Assembly: GCA_030765455.1 (NCBI GenBank) | Contig: JAVCCM010000041.1 | Location: forward strand, 1 to 64,000 | DNA from: Candidatus Electryonea clarkiae | GTDB lineage: Bacteria; Electryoneota; Electryoneia; Electryoneales; Electryoneaceae | Direction: 5' to 3' | DNA length: 64,000 nt | Shown here: positions 17,055 to 25,236 of the stretch, piece by piece | Layout: every line of letters starts with the position of its first letter | How positions within the stretch are numbered: position 1 is the stretch's first letter | Program-made: the position numbers and the translations under genes | Notes under the pieces: generated by a model | What the model was told of the DNA's origin: nothing | Databases searched by the model: none | The model's input: only the letters and a program-made list of their open reading frames with translations

Positions 17055-17124
17055 TTGGTACAACTATTCAATTCCGACATATATATACAAAAGAATATCA
17101 TTAGTTGGCTAAGGAGGATAAGCG

Positions 17125-17940
17125 ATGAAATCCCACGGAAAAATAACCGTACCGGCAATAATCGCGATGAAGAGAGAGAAACGTAAAATCGTTGCGCTTA
17201 CAGCCTACGATGCAACATTCGCATCTTTAGAGGATGAAGCAGGCGTTGATTTGATCCTGGTTGGTGATTCAGCGGGAATGGTTATCGCGGGTGGGACGGA
17301 TACCCTGGCAATAACTCTTGATGAAATGATATTCTTCACTCGTTATGTCCGAAGAGGTGTAAAAAAGGCACTGCTTGTAACAGACCTCCCTTTTGGCAGT
17401 TTCCAGGTTTCACCACAGGAGGCAATACATTCCGCAATCCGGGCTATGAAAGAAGGCGGCGCCGAAGCAGTAAAGATTGAAGGCGGCGCACCAATGCTTG
17501 AAACGATTTCACAAATGACAAAAGTCGGCATTCCTGTACTTGCACATCTTGGATTAACCCCTCAATCCGTACATATCTTCGGCGGCTATGGTCTTCGCGG
17601 AAAAAAGAATGATGAAGCGAAACGAATTCTTGATGATGCAGTAGCTTTACAGGAAGCGGGAGCATTTGCAATAGTTCTTGAAAAAATTCCGATGCAGCTT
17701 GCCGCTGAAGTGACAAAATCCCTGGAGATACCCACTATCGGTATTGCTTCAGGACCTGAATGTGATGGACAAATCCTGGTCAGTTACGATATGCTTGGGT
17801 TGGGTTCAAAGTATCTTAATTTCAAATTTGTAAGACGTTATATGGAAGGTGGAGAACTTATCTCAGATGCTGTAAAACGATATGCTGAAGATGTCAGGGA
17901 CGGAAAATTCCCCACAGAGGGCGAAAGCTGGAGCTCATGA
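17125..17940 (+). CDS. panB: 3-methyl-2-oxobutanoate hydroxymethyltransferase
   Basis: A 271-residue TIM-barrel enzyme that makes ketopantoate from ketoisovalerate using methylene-tetrahydrofolate, the first committed step to pantothenate and CoA. Motifs include LTAYDATFA near the start, VGDSAGMVIAG with metal-binding residues, and IEGGAPMLE. AAGGAGG lies just before the ATG. Its stop overlaps the panC start (ATGA), so PanB and PanC are translationally coupled. panD and panE are not in view. Confidence 0.97.
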   Translation: MKSHGKITVPAIIAMKREKRKIVALTAYDATFASLEDEAGVDLILVGDSAGMVIAGGTDTLAITLDEMIFFTRYVRRGVKKALLVTDLPFGSFQVSPQEAIHSAIRAMKEGGAEAVKIEGGAPMLETISQMTKVGIPVLAHLGLTPQSVHIFGGYGLRGKKNDEAKRILDDAVALQEAGAFAIVLEKIPMQLAAEVTKSLEIPTIGIASGPECDGQILVSYDMLGLGSKYLNFKFVRRYMEGGELISDAVKRYAEDVRDGKFPTEGESWSS

Positions 17941-18797
17941 TAATTATCAAATCGGCTGATGAGATGCGACAATGGTCGTTTGATCAGAGGTCGAAAGGGA
18001 ATAAGATTGGATTCGTTCCGACAATGGGTTTCCTGCATGAAGGTCATCTGAGCCTGATTGAAATTGCTCAAAAGGAAGCGGAAAAAGTAGTACTCAGCAT
18101 TTTTGTGAATCCTGCGCAATTTTCACCTGATGAAGATTTTGAAAGCTATCCAAGAGATGAAAAGCGTGACCTCAGGTTGTGCCGGGAAAAAGGAGTGGAT
18201 GTTGTCTTTTTGCCTGCTGTAAATGAGATGTATCCAGATAACTATTCAACTTATGTGATAGTTGAAGGATTAGGAGACTATCTTTGCGGTGCAAGTCGTC
18301 AGGACCACTTCCGGGGAGTTACAACTGTCGTAACAAAACTTTTTAATGCCGTCCTTCCGAGTGTTGCGGTGTTCGGGCAGAAAGATGCCCAGCAAGGCAG
18401 GATTATTGAACGGATGACCGCGGATCTACAATTTGGCATTAATATTAAGATCGCATCGATAGTCAGGGAACAGGACGGATTGGCGATGAGTAGCAGGAAC
18501 GTTCGATTATTACCCGAGCACAGGAAGCAAGCCCCGGCGATATTTCATGGTCTGGGAGATATCCTGAAGCAGTTTAACTCTGGTACAAGGGATTCGGTTC
18601 AACTGAAAGACACGTTCTCGTCCCGTCTTCAAAAAGACGCACCAAATGCTGCTTTGGATTATGTTGATGTAGTAGATTGGAATAACCTTGAGCCTGTTGA
18701 AAGCATATCATCAAAGGCGTTGATTGCGGTCGCAGTTTATTTGGGCAAGGTCAGGTTGATTGACAATATTATATTGGAGCAAGTAAGTGCAGAATAA
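17937..18797 (+). CDS. panC: Pantothenate synthetase
   Basis: A 286-residue enzyme that joins pantoate and beta-alanine using ATP. The nucleotidyltransferase signature FVPTMGFLHEGHLSLIE (HxGH) is at about residues 26-42; the other binding motifs FGQKDAQQ and AMSSRN (the KMSKS-like loop) are both present. It overlaps panB upstream and the nucleotidyltransferase gene downstream by 11 nt. Confidence 0.97.
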   Translation: MIIIKSADEMRQWSFDQRSKGNKIGFVPTMGFLHEGHLSLIEIAQKEAEKVVLSIFVNPAQFSPDEDFESYPRDEKRDLRLCREKGVDVVFLPAVNEMYPDNYSTYVIVEGLGDYLCGASRQDHFRGVTTVVTKLFNAVLPSVAVFGQKDAQQGRIIERMTADLQFGINIKIASIVREQDGLAMSSRNVRLLPEHRKQAPAIFHGLGDILKQFNSGTRDSVQLKDTFSSRLQKDAPNAALDYVDVVDWNNLEPVESISSKALIAVAVYLGKVRLIDNIILEQVSAE

Positions 18798-19539
18798 TCA
18801 AAATCTAGCAACAATAATTCTTGCAGCAGGTCATGGAAAACGAATGAAGTCAGACCTGCCGAAAGTATTGCATAAAGTTGGCGGTAAAACACTTATAGAG
18901 CATGTAGTAAAACAAGCGAAGAACATTGGTGCTGATTCAATTATTGTCGTAGTAGGTTATAAGCGTGATCAGGTAATTCCGGTAGTTACTGCTGCCGGAG
19001 TCGATTATGTTGTTCAGGAAGAGCAATTGGGTACCGGGCATGCTGTCCGGATGACTGAAAAGAGTTTTAGTGATTATACTGGAGATATTCTCATTCTTTC
19101 CGGAGATGTTCCGCTCCTGACAAAAGAAACTTTGGAGAGAGTATTCAGGTATCATATAGAAGAAGAAGCCGTTGCAACCATGATAACTGCTGTTGCGCCA
19201 AACCCAACCGGGTACGGCAGGGTTTTGCGGGATAAAGAGGGAAACGTTTCTGCTATTCGTGAGCACAAGGATTGTTCTACGGAAGAATTACAGGTAAACG
19301 AGATAAATTCAGGTATCTATTATTTTAAGGCAGCTCCTATGTATGCTGCCCTCAAAACTATAAAAAACAATAATGCACAAGCTGAATATTATCTTCCGGA
19401 TGTTTTCCACCAGTATTTTGCAGAGGGGAAAAAGGTTTCGGCAATGACTGCTGATTTTAATGAGATTCATGGTATCAACACCAGGGAAGACCTGGAAGAA
19501 GCATCACAAATTTTTGAGAGTACCGGGTTAAAGCCTTGA
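18787..19539 (+). CDS. UDP-GlcNAc pyrophosphorylase domain protein (GlmU N-terminal type)
   Basis: A 250-residue sugar-phosphate nucleotidyltransferase. Its Rossmann-like fold shows the signature LAAGHGKRMKSDLPKVLHK, the EEQLGTGHAV uridine-binding motif and LSGDVPLL with the metal-binding aspartate, all as in the GlmU N-terminal half. The C-terminal left-handed beta-helix acetyltransferase of bifunctional GlmU is absent, so acetylation of glucosamine 1-phosphate would need another protein. The start is a GTG with GGAG upstream. It probably supplies UDP-GlcNAc for the LPS and peptidoglycan genes in this window; another UDP-sugar product is possible. Confidence 0.85.
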   Translation: MQNNQNLATIILAAGHGKRMKSDLPKVLHKVGGKTLIEHVVKQAKNIGADSIIVVVGYKRDQVIPVVTAAGVDYVVQEEQLGTGHAVRMTEKSFSDYTGDILILSGDVPLLTKETLERVFRYHIEEEAVATMITAVAPNPTGYGRVLRDKEGNVSAIREHKDCSTEELQVNEINSGIYYFKAAPMYAALKTIKNNNAQAEYYLPDVFHQYFAEGKKVSAMTADFNEIHGINTREDLEEASQIFESTGLKP

Positions 19540-19584
19540 TTTAACCATTGTATGAGACTATTTTTTCCGGTAAGGAGGAGTAAT

Positions 19585-20169
19585 ATGCAAAGAATTGTAT
19601 TTATAGTGTTTCTGGTGATTGTTGGTGCGAGTGTACTATTTGCACAGACTCCATACCGCAACTCTCCCCAATCATCAACCAGGGAATTTATCGATAATTC
19701 TTATACATCAATTCCCTATACCGGTTTATTAGATGCATCGAGACTCTCGATGGGGCATCAAATTGGTATGAATTATAGTTCAATTGGCGGTTCAGGATTG
19801 TCGCAGGGTTACTACCTGAATACCCTATCTTATCAATTCAGAGCGCCGGTATCATTACGTTTGCGAACAGGTGTAACAAATAATCCTTACTCCAGCGGTT
19901 CATCGTATGATCTTAATAGTTCACCCATAGGGAATATGCTTGAAAATGCAGAATTTTTTGGCGGAGCTGATCTTGATTGGCGTCCCAAAGATAATATGCT
20001 TTTTCGGTTATCCATAGATAAAATGCCGGCGGGTATGTATTATAATAACCCCTATGCGAGCAGGTATTGGATGGGGGACTATGGTAGCTGGGGTATGGGT
20101 ATGTATGGTCACCATGGAGCCAGCGGTTACAGATCAAACCACGAGCGAGAAGTATTTGATAGTCCTTGA
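19585..20169 (+). CDS. Exported protein of unknown function
   Basis: A 194-residue protein with a clear signal peptide (MQRIVFIVFLVIVGASVLFAQ) and the AAGGAGG site directly before the ATG at 19585. The mature part is rich in Ser, Tyr, Asn and Gly with beta-strand-like stretches (GHQIGMNYSS, VSLRLRTGVTNN), and it ends in a Gly/Tyr/Met-rich tail. It may be a small outer-membrane-associated protein; I recognise no family. It is followed by the LytR_C gene in the same direction. Confidence 0.7.
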   Translation: MQRIVFIVFLVIVGASVLFAQTPYRNSPQSSTREFIDNSYTSIPYTGLLDASRLSMGHQIGMNYSSIGGSGLSQGYYLNTLSYQFRAPVSLRLRTGVTNNPYSSGSSYDLNSSPIGNMLENAEFFGGADLDWRPKDNMLFRLSIDKMPAGMYYNNPYASRYWMGDYGSWGMGMYGHHGASGYRSNHEREVFDSP

Positions 20170-20251
20170 TAATCAATGTTTACAGCATTTTTTAAGGTAG
20201 ATTAAATTCTCTATAGTTAAAGATTAACGACTACAATTAACTGGAGGTTGA

Positions 20252-20854
20252 ATGCGAATACCACGGCGGAACACACCGTCCAAGCGCGGATCGTCACGTG
20301 GTGCTGCTGTTAGTGGCGGGGTTGACAAAAGAATCAAGGTGCTGTCTATTGTAGTCGGCATTCAAAGCGTTCTCTTGATTTTATTATTCATCCTTCAGCT
20401 AACTTCAGGCGGCTCGAAGTCGGGTGTCAAAGTACCAGATGTTGCTGATTCGGAAAATATAGAGACCGGATCAGAATCAAGTTCGGATATTCAGGCTGAT
20501 CCGACAGTTCCTGTGCGTGAATCCGGAGAACTTCCTCCCGAAGTAGCTCTCAGCCGTCCTGTCCGCATCGAGATTCTCAATGGCTGCGGTGTTCCCAAGC
20601 TCGCCTCTAAATATGCAAATGCTTTACGGTCGGAAGGGTATGACATACGTGATACTCGTAATGCAAACAGGTCGAATTATACCAACAGTTTCATATATGA
20701 CCGAACTTCATTGCCGGGACAGGCGAGACGTATGGCAACAATACTGGGCATTTCTCAGCAGAGAGTCATAAATCAACCCGATGACAGGCTGGTCGATATT
20801 GATCTTACCTTAATTCTGGGGGCTGATTATACTTTGTTAAATGTTTCCCCATAA
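20252..20854 (+). CDS. Membrane-anchored LytR_C domain protein
   Basis: A 200-residue protein with a basic cytoplasmic N-terminus, one membrane helix (about residues 30-50, VLSIVVGIQSVLLILLFILQL), an acidic linker and a C-terminal LytR_C domain (about 105-198) with the typical VRIEILNGCGVPKLASKYA and LTLILGADY segments. LytR_C domains accompany LytR-CpsA-Psr wall-polymer ligases in Gram-positives but occur alone in FCB bacteria, where the role is not established. GGAGG precedes the ATG. It lies 15 nt before rsfS. Confidence 0.82.
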   Translation: MRIPRRNTPSKRGSSRGAAVSGGVDKRIKVLSIVVGIQSVLLILLFILQLTSGGSKSGVKVPDVADSENIETGSESSSDIQADPTVPVRESGELPPEVALSRPVRIEILNGCGVPKLASKYANALRSEGYDIRDTRNANRSNYTNSFIYDRTSLPGQARRMATILGISQQRVINQPDDRLVDIDLTLILGADYTLLNVSP

Positions 20855-20869
20855 GCGTCACGGTTTACA

Positions 20870-21214
20870 TTGACTATAAAAAAGCTCGCACAACAGATAG
20901 CTGAACTCCTGCTTGATAATCAAGCTGAAGAAGTATTAGTTCTGCACGTCAAGAAATTGACCACACTCGCCGATTATTTTATCATTGCCACCGGTTCGGT
21001 AGATGTACATGTTAAGGGTTTGGTCGATCATGTACAGCGTTCGTTAGCGGATCTAAAGGAACCGGTACATGCATTGCGGGTAGAAGGCTATTCGAACCTT
21101 TCCTGGGTATTGATCGATTTTGGAGACATAATTGTGCATGTTTTCCAACCGGAGACACGGGAGTATTACCAACTCGAAAAATTATGGGGTGATGCACCCG
21201 TGATGAAAATTTGA
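20870..21214 (+). CDS. rsfS: Ribosome silencing factor RsfS
   Basis: A 114-residue RsfS/Iojap protein that binds uL14 on the 50S subunit and blocks subunit joining when nutrients are scarce. Conserved segments are ADYFIIATGSVDVHVKG, EGYSNLSWVLIDFGDIIVHVF and REYYQLEKLWGDAP. The start is TTG. With hpf at 7.8 kb this gives two ribosome-dormancy factors in the window. A dispersed repeat follows immediately. Confidence 0.96.
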   Translation: MTIKKLAQQIAELLLDNQAEEVLVLHVKKLTTLADYFIIATGSVDVHVKGLVDHVQRSLADLKEPVHALRVEGYSNLSWVLIDFGDIIVHVFQPETREYYQLEKLWGDAPVMKI

Positions 21215-21245
21215 AAGCATAATAATATAGTAGCGGTATGTATGC

Positions 21246-21325
21246 TGTCATTCCTGCGAAGGCGGGAATCCAATGTGTTAATAATATCAAATAGTTACTG
21301 GATTCCTGCCTTCGCAGGAATGACA
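21246..21325. repeat. Dispersed 27-bp inverted repeat (TGTCATTCCTGCGAAGGC type)
   Basis: Arms 21246-21272 and 21299-21325 are inverted copies with one mismatch, separated by 26 nt. The right arm is identical over 27 bp to 44787-44813, so this is an interspersed family in the genome. The core CCTGCGAAGGCRGG is itself a hairpin. Confidence 0.85.
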
Positions 21326-21377
21326 TGGTGGTTTGAGCTAACCAAACAGTTGTTTAAATTAAACGAGATTCTATAAA

Positions 21378-22997
21378 GTGAGCGCAGATTTTAAAAATAG
21401 ATTATCTGAAGCAATATGTCATGCAGTTGATCTTGACAATGATTTACAGGTGAAATGGACCCTGCCAAAACGTGAAGGGCAGGGGGATTTATCGACGAAT
21501 ATTGCCATGATTCTCGCCAATCAACGGAAGACTCAACCTCGACAGCTTGCGGATGAAATTCTTAAAAAAGTCGTGTGGCCCCAAAATGAAATTGAACACG
21601 CGGAAGTGGCAGGTCCCGGATTTATAAATATCTGGATCAGTAATGATCATTACAGGAAAATAGTCAATGATATTATTACCAGTGGCAGGAATTATGGTGC
21701 TTCAGATATTGGTGCAGGGCATAAAGTAATTGTTGAATTCGTCAGTGCTAACCCTACTGGACCACTGAATATAGTCAGCGCAAGAGCCGCAGCAATTGGG
21801 GATAGTCTTGTAAGGGTGCTGAACAAAACAGGATTTGATGTCTCAGCAGAATTTTATGTAAATGATTCAGGAAAACAGATTCGTAAATTAGGAGAATCTG
21901 TAATTGCGATTTCAAGAAATGATGCTGTTCCTGAAGATGGATATCATGGCGATGATATAATTAGCATAGCAAAGGAATTGTCTTCAGAAGGCGTGCTCTC
22001 AATAGAATCAGATCCTGAAAATATCGGAAAAGCAGCAGCGAAAAAAAATGTAGTCGTGCAAAAAGATGCGCTTGAATCTTATGGAGTCAATTTCGATAGA
22101 TGGTTCCTCGAGAGTGAGTTACATCAGCAGGGTGGACCTGAAACAGCTCTGGAAAAACTGAAAGCAGTGGGTGCAGTTAAAGAAGAAGATGGAGCTACAT
22201 GGTTTTCCGGCAGCAAGTTTGGAGATGAGGACAGGGTAATTATCACTTCGGAAGGCAGACCAACCTATTTGCTCCCTGATATCTCGTATCATTTGAACAA
22301 AGCAGAACGCGGCTTCGACACGGCGATAGATTTGCTTGGTCCGGATCATCACGATTATGCCGGCAGGATGCGAGCGGCAATGAAAGCGTTAGGTCATGAT
22401 AGTTTCCTTGAAGTATTAATTGTTCAGCAGGTTCATTTTGTGTCGGGTGGCGAAAAAGTAAAAATGTCGAAGCGAGCCGGTAAAATTGTTACATTACAAC
22501 AACTTATTGAGGAAGTAGGCGAGGGTGATTTGGTCAGGGGGAGAGATATTGCCCGTTACTTCTTCATGCAGCGTCGCACATCGACACCATTGGAATTTGA
22601 CTTAGACCTGGCTAAAGAACAGAGCGAAAGAAATCCTGTTTTCTATGTACAATATGCACATACACGTATTTGCGGAATTCTACGTCAGGATGGTTGTCCT
22701 GATCCGTTAGATGCTGATCTTTCATACCTGGATAAAGGCGAGGAGATCAACCTGATCAAACATCTTGAGCAGTTTGGTGAGATAATCCAAAGGGCTGCGG
22801 AAAGCCGTGAACCGCAAAAATTAGTCAGTTATTTGCATGATCTTGCTACGACATTTCATAAATTTTATACTGCTTGTAGAGTAGTTGGGGTTGAAAAAAA
22901 TATAAGCGCCGCACGTGCCGCACTCTCGAATGCAACGCGGATAGTGCTTGCTGAAGGATTAAATTTACTTGGGGTCAGCGCCCCGGAAAGAATGTGA
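21378..22997 (+). CDS. argS: Arginyl-tRNA synthetase
   Basis: A 539-residue class I synthetase. An N-terminal Add-1 domain (about 1-100) that recognises the tRNA elbow is followed by the catalytic Rossmann core, the KMSKR loop at 362-366 and the anticodon-binding domain with the DALR-type helices (about 420-539). The HIGH signature is altered: after SANPTGPL the sequence reads NIVS (131-134) in place of HxGH. Everything else looks intact, so it is probably an active lineage variant, not a decayed gene. The start is GTG at 21378. Its stop overlaps the next gene. Confidence 0.94.
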   Translation: MSADFKNRLSEAICHAVDLDNDLQVKWTLPKREGQGDLSTNIAMILANQRKTQPRQLADEILKKVVWPQNEIEHAEVAGPGFINIWISNDHYRKIVNDIITSGRNYGASDIGAGHKVIVEFVSANPTGPLNIVSARAAAIGDSLVRVLNKTGFDVSAEFYVNDSGKQIRKLGESVIAISRNDAVPEDGYHGDDIISIAKELSSEGVLSIESDPENIGKAAAKKNVVVQKDALESYGVNFDRWFLESELHQQGGPETALEKLKAVGAVKEEDGATWFSGSKFGDEDRVIITSEGRPTYLLPDISYHLNKAERGFDTAIDLLGPDHHDYAGRMRAAMKALGHDSFLEVLIVQQVHFVSGGEKVKMSKRAGKIVTLQQLIEEVGEGDLVRGRDIARYFFMQRRTSTPLEFDLDLAKEQSERNPVFYVQYAHTRICGILRQDGCPDPLDADLSYLDKGEEINLIKHLEQFGEIIQRAAESREPQKLVSYLHDLATTFHKFYTACRVVGVEKNISAARAALSNATRIVLAEGLNLLGVSAPERM

Positions 22998-23914
22998 GGG
23001 TTATGAATAATAAACCGGTCCTTGTAGTTGGTTCCGCAGCACTTGATACTGTTGAATCGCCTGCCGGAAAAGTGGACGATGCACTTGGCGGATCATCGTT
23101 TTACTTCTCCACTGCAGCCAGTCTTCTCTCAGCAGTTCGTCTCGTGGCGGTAGTTGGAACAGATTTTCCGATGGAGAAAATCGAGTTCCTGAATAGCCGT
23201 AATGTTGATATGGAAGGTCTGGACATTGCGGATGGTAAAACTTTCCGTTGGGGAGGGAAATATCATAAAGATCCAAACATACGGGATACATTATTTACTG
23301 AACTTGGTGTATTTGAAACTTTTAATCCTGATATTCCTGAACATTTCCGCAATACTCCACTCGTATTCCTTGGGAACATTCACCCCTCATTACAGGAGAA
23401 TGTACTTGACCAGATGATTGATCCCGAATTGGTTGTTCTCGATACGATGAATTTTTGGATTGAGGGTACACCTGATGAGCTGGACAGAGTGATTTCGCGT
23501 GTCAACGTTTTAATTGTCAATGATGAAGAAGCTATGCAATTGACCGGCAGGACAGATATTATTACCGCAGCTGAGGCATTACTTGAAAGAGGTCTATCAA
23601 AAGTGGTTATCAAAAAGGGTCAGCATGGTGCTGCTCTCTTCGGGGAGGGTGGTAAAATGTTCTTTTTGCCTGCTTTCCCTGTAAAAAACGTCAAGGACCC
23701 AACCGGGGCTGGTGATACCTTTGCGGGTGGTTTTATGGGATATCTTGCCAGCCATGATCTTGAGGATTTTTCCGCTTGGCGTATGGCGATGGTCTATGGA
23801 TCAATAATCGCATCATTCGTTGTGCAGGATTTTTCAATGAATGGTACAAAGACGTTGATATTGCAGGACATTGAAGATAGAATCAATAAATTAAAGGAAT
23901 TGGTCAGCTTTTGA
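22994..23914 (+). CDS. PfkB-family sugar kinase
   Basis: A 306-residue ribokinase/PfkB-fold kinase. The C-terminal signature DPTGAGDTFAGGFMGY holds the catalytic aspartate, and the N-terminal glycine-rich region (ALGGSSFYFSTAAS) fits the substrate side. The substrate is not evident. Being coupled to mtnA (TTGA overlap) invites a methionine-salvage or nucleoside-salvage role, but the known MTR kinase belongs to a different family. GTG at 22994 overlaps argS; ATG at 23003 is an alternative start. Confidence 0.85.
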   Translation: MRVMNNKPVLVVGSAALDTVESPAGKVDDALGGSSFYFSTAASLLSAVRLVAVVGTDFPMEKIEFLNSRNVDMEGLDIADGKTFRWGGKYHKDPNIRDTLFTELGVFETFNPDIPEHFRNTPLVFLGNIHPSLQENVLDQMIDPELVVLDTMNFWIEGTPDELDRVISRVNVLIVNDEEAMQLTGRTDIITAAEALLERGLSKVVIKKGQHGAALFGEGGKMFFLPAFPVKNVKDPTGAGDTFAGGFMGYLASHDLEDFSAWRMAMVYGSIIASFVVQDFSMNGTKTLILQDIEDRINKLKELVSF

Positions 23915-24921
23915 AAGCAGAGCTTGAAAAGTTACGTGGACTCCACTGGGATGGTGAATACCTGCATTTTATCGAGCAAACCCTGCTGCCTCATCAAGAA
24001 AAGTGGATTATGACTGATGACTGGCAGGTTGTGGTAGATGCTATCCGCCGTCTTGCGATTCGTGGCGCACCGGCGATTGGTGTTGCCGGGGCTTTTGCGG
24101 CAGTTCTCGCTTTCAAAAAGAACAAAGATGACCTTAATGCCTGGAATGAAATATTAGAAAAAATTGAACATGCGCGCCCAACTGCAGTAAATCTTTCCTG
24201 GGCGGTTGGGAAAATCAAACAATCCTCAGCAGGTCAGGTTGGAGATAATTTATTAAATACAATTACATCCCAAGCAGAACAAATTGCTATAGAGGACGAA
24301 GATAACTGTTTGAAAATTGCCGAGAACGGTCTCGAAGTCATACCACCAGGCAGCCGAGCTTTAACACATTGTAATGCCGGGGCGCTTGTCAGTTACGGTA
24401 TTGGCACGGCAGTGGGGGTTCTGAGACAGGCTTTTGAGAAAGGATTGCTAAAGGAGGTATATGCTTGCGAAGCACGTCCTCTGGGACAAGGGGCGCGTTT
24501 GACAATGTGGGAACTGCATCGCCTCAAAATTCCATGTACTCTTCTTTGTGACAGCGCTGCCGGGAGGTTAATGCAGGAGGGAAAGATTGATCTTGTGATG
24601 GTTGGAGCTGACAGGATTGCCATGAATGGCGATACGGCGAATAAGATTGGCACTTTCAATCTCGCGGTTCTTGCCAATCGTTTTTCAATTCCATTCTATG
24701 TGGCTGCTCCTATTACAACATTTGATTTAAAAGCGAAATCAGGCGAAAATATCCCGATAGAGTACAGGCATCCAGAAGAAGTCAGGAAATATGGGCACTA
24801 TAAAACTACTGAAGGACAATCGCGAGTTTATAATCCAGCCTTCGATATAACCCCCGGAGAGCTGATTACAGGTATAATCAGCGAGAATAATATTGCATAT
24901 CCGCCATACAACTTTTCATGA
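23911..24921 (+). CDS. mtnA: S-methyl-5-thioribose-1-phosphate isomerase
   Basis: A 336-residue MtnA, which turns methylthioribose 1-phosphate into methylthioribulose 1-phosphate in methionine salvage; some homologues act on 5-deoxyribose or ribose 1-phosphate. Seen motifs are IRGAPAIGVAGAF, the catalytic-cysteine segment THCNAGAL, EARPLGQGARLTMWEL and GADRIAMNGDTANKIGT. TTG is the start, overlapping the kinase stop. No other mtn genes are nearby. Confidence 0.93.
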   Translation: MKAELEKLRGLHWDGEYLHFIEQTLLPHQEKWIMTDDWQVVVDAIRRLAIRGAPAIGVAGAFAAVLAFKKNKDDLNAWNEILEKIEHARPTAVNLSWAVGKIKQSSAGQVGDNLLNTITSQAEQIAIEDEDNCLKIAENGLEVIPPGSRALTHCNAGALVSYGIGTAVGVLRQAFEKGLLKEVYACEARPLGQGARLTMWELHRLKIPCTLLCDSAAGRLMQEGKIDLVMVGADRIAMNGDTANKIGTFNLAVLANRFSIPFYVAAPITTFDLKAKSGENIPIEYRHPEEVRKYGHYKTTEGQSRVYNPAFDITPGELITGIISENNIAYPPYNFS

Positions 24922-24927
24922 AACTTC

Positions 24928-24956
24928 TTGACACCTTGATAAAAGTGCATTAACAT
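24928..24956 (+). promoter_or_regulatory. Sigma70-type promoter
   Basis: Consensus TTGACA (24928-24933), 17 nt, then TAACAT (24951-24956), just after the mtnA stop. It would give a leader of about 275 nt for the lipoprotein gene. Confidence 0.55.
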
Positions 24957-25154
24957 TCGAGATGTAAATCAAACATTGAATAACAGGCATAATATTAACG
25001 CATTATGAAAACCATATATGAGAGAAATGTTATTAACTGTGAATTGTATTATTATACTTGTAAATGCTAATGATACAATTACCTGAATGTTTCATGTAAT
25101 TCATAATTAAATTGATTGATACCAGTTTGAGTATCTGGCATGATTCTGAAAATT

Positions 25155-25184
25155 TTGATAAGTTTTGATTGGTATGCGTATATC
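25155..25184 (+). promoter_or_regulatory. Possible second promoter
   Basis: TTGATA (25155-25160), 18 nt, TATATC (25179-25184), about 50 nt before the TPR gene. Weaker than the upstream pair. Confidence 0.3.
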
Positions 25185-25236
25185 TATTTTTTAAACGCAT
25201 TAGTGAAACATAGTTAAATTATTTCCGAGGGGAAGG

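Larger units (their letters stand above)
24922..25236. other. AT-rich leader region before TPR lipoprotein gene
   Basis: A 315-nt gap with two candidate promoters (24928-24956 and 25155-25184). No structured RNA that I recognise and no reading frame of interest. Confidence 0.5.

Noticed and set aside
22994..23914. Naming the kinase as methylthioribose kinase because of mtnA
   Set aside because: MTR kinase belongs to a different protein-kinase-like family; PfkB substrate cannot be read from this sequence.
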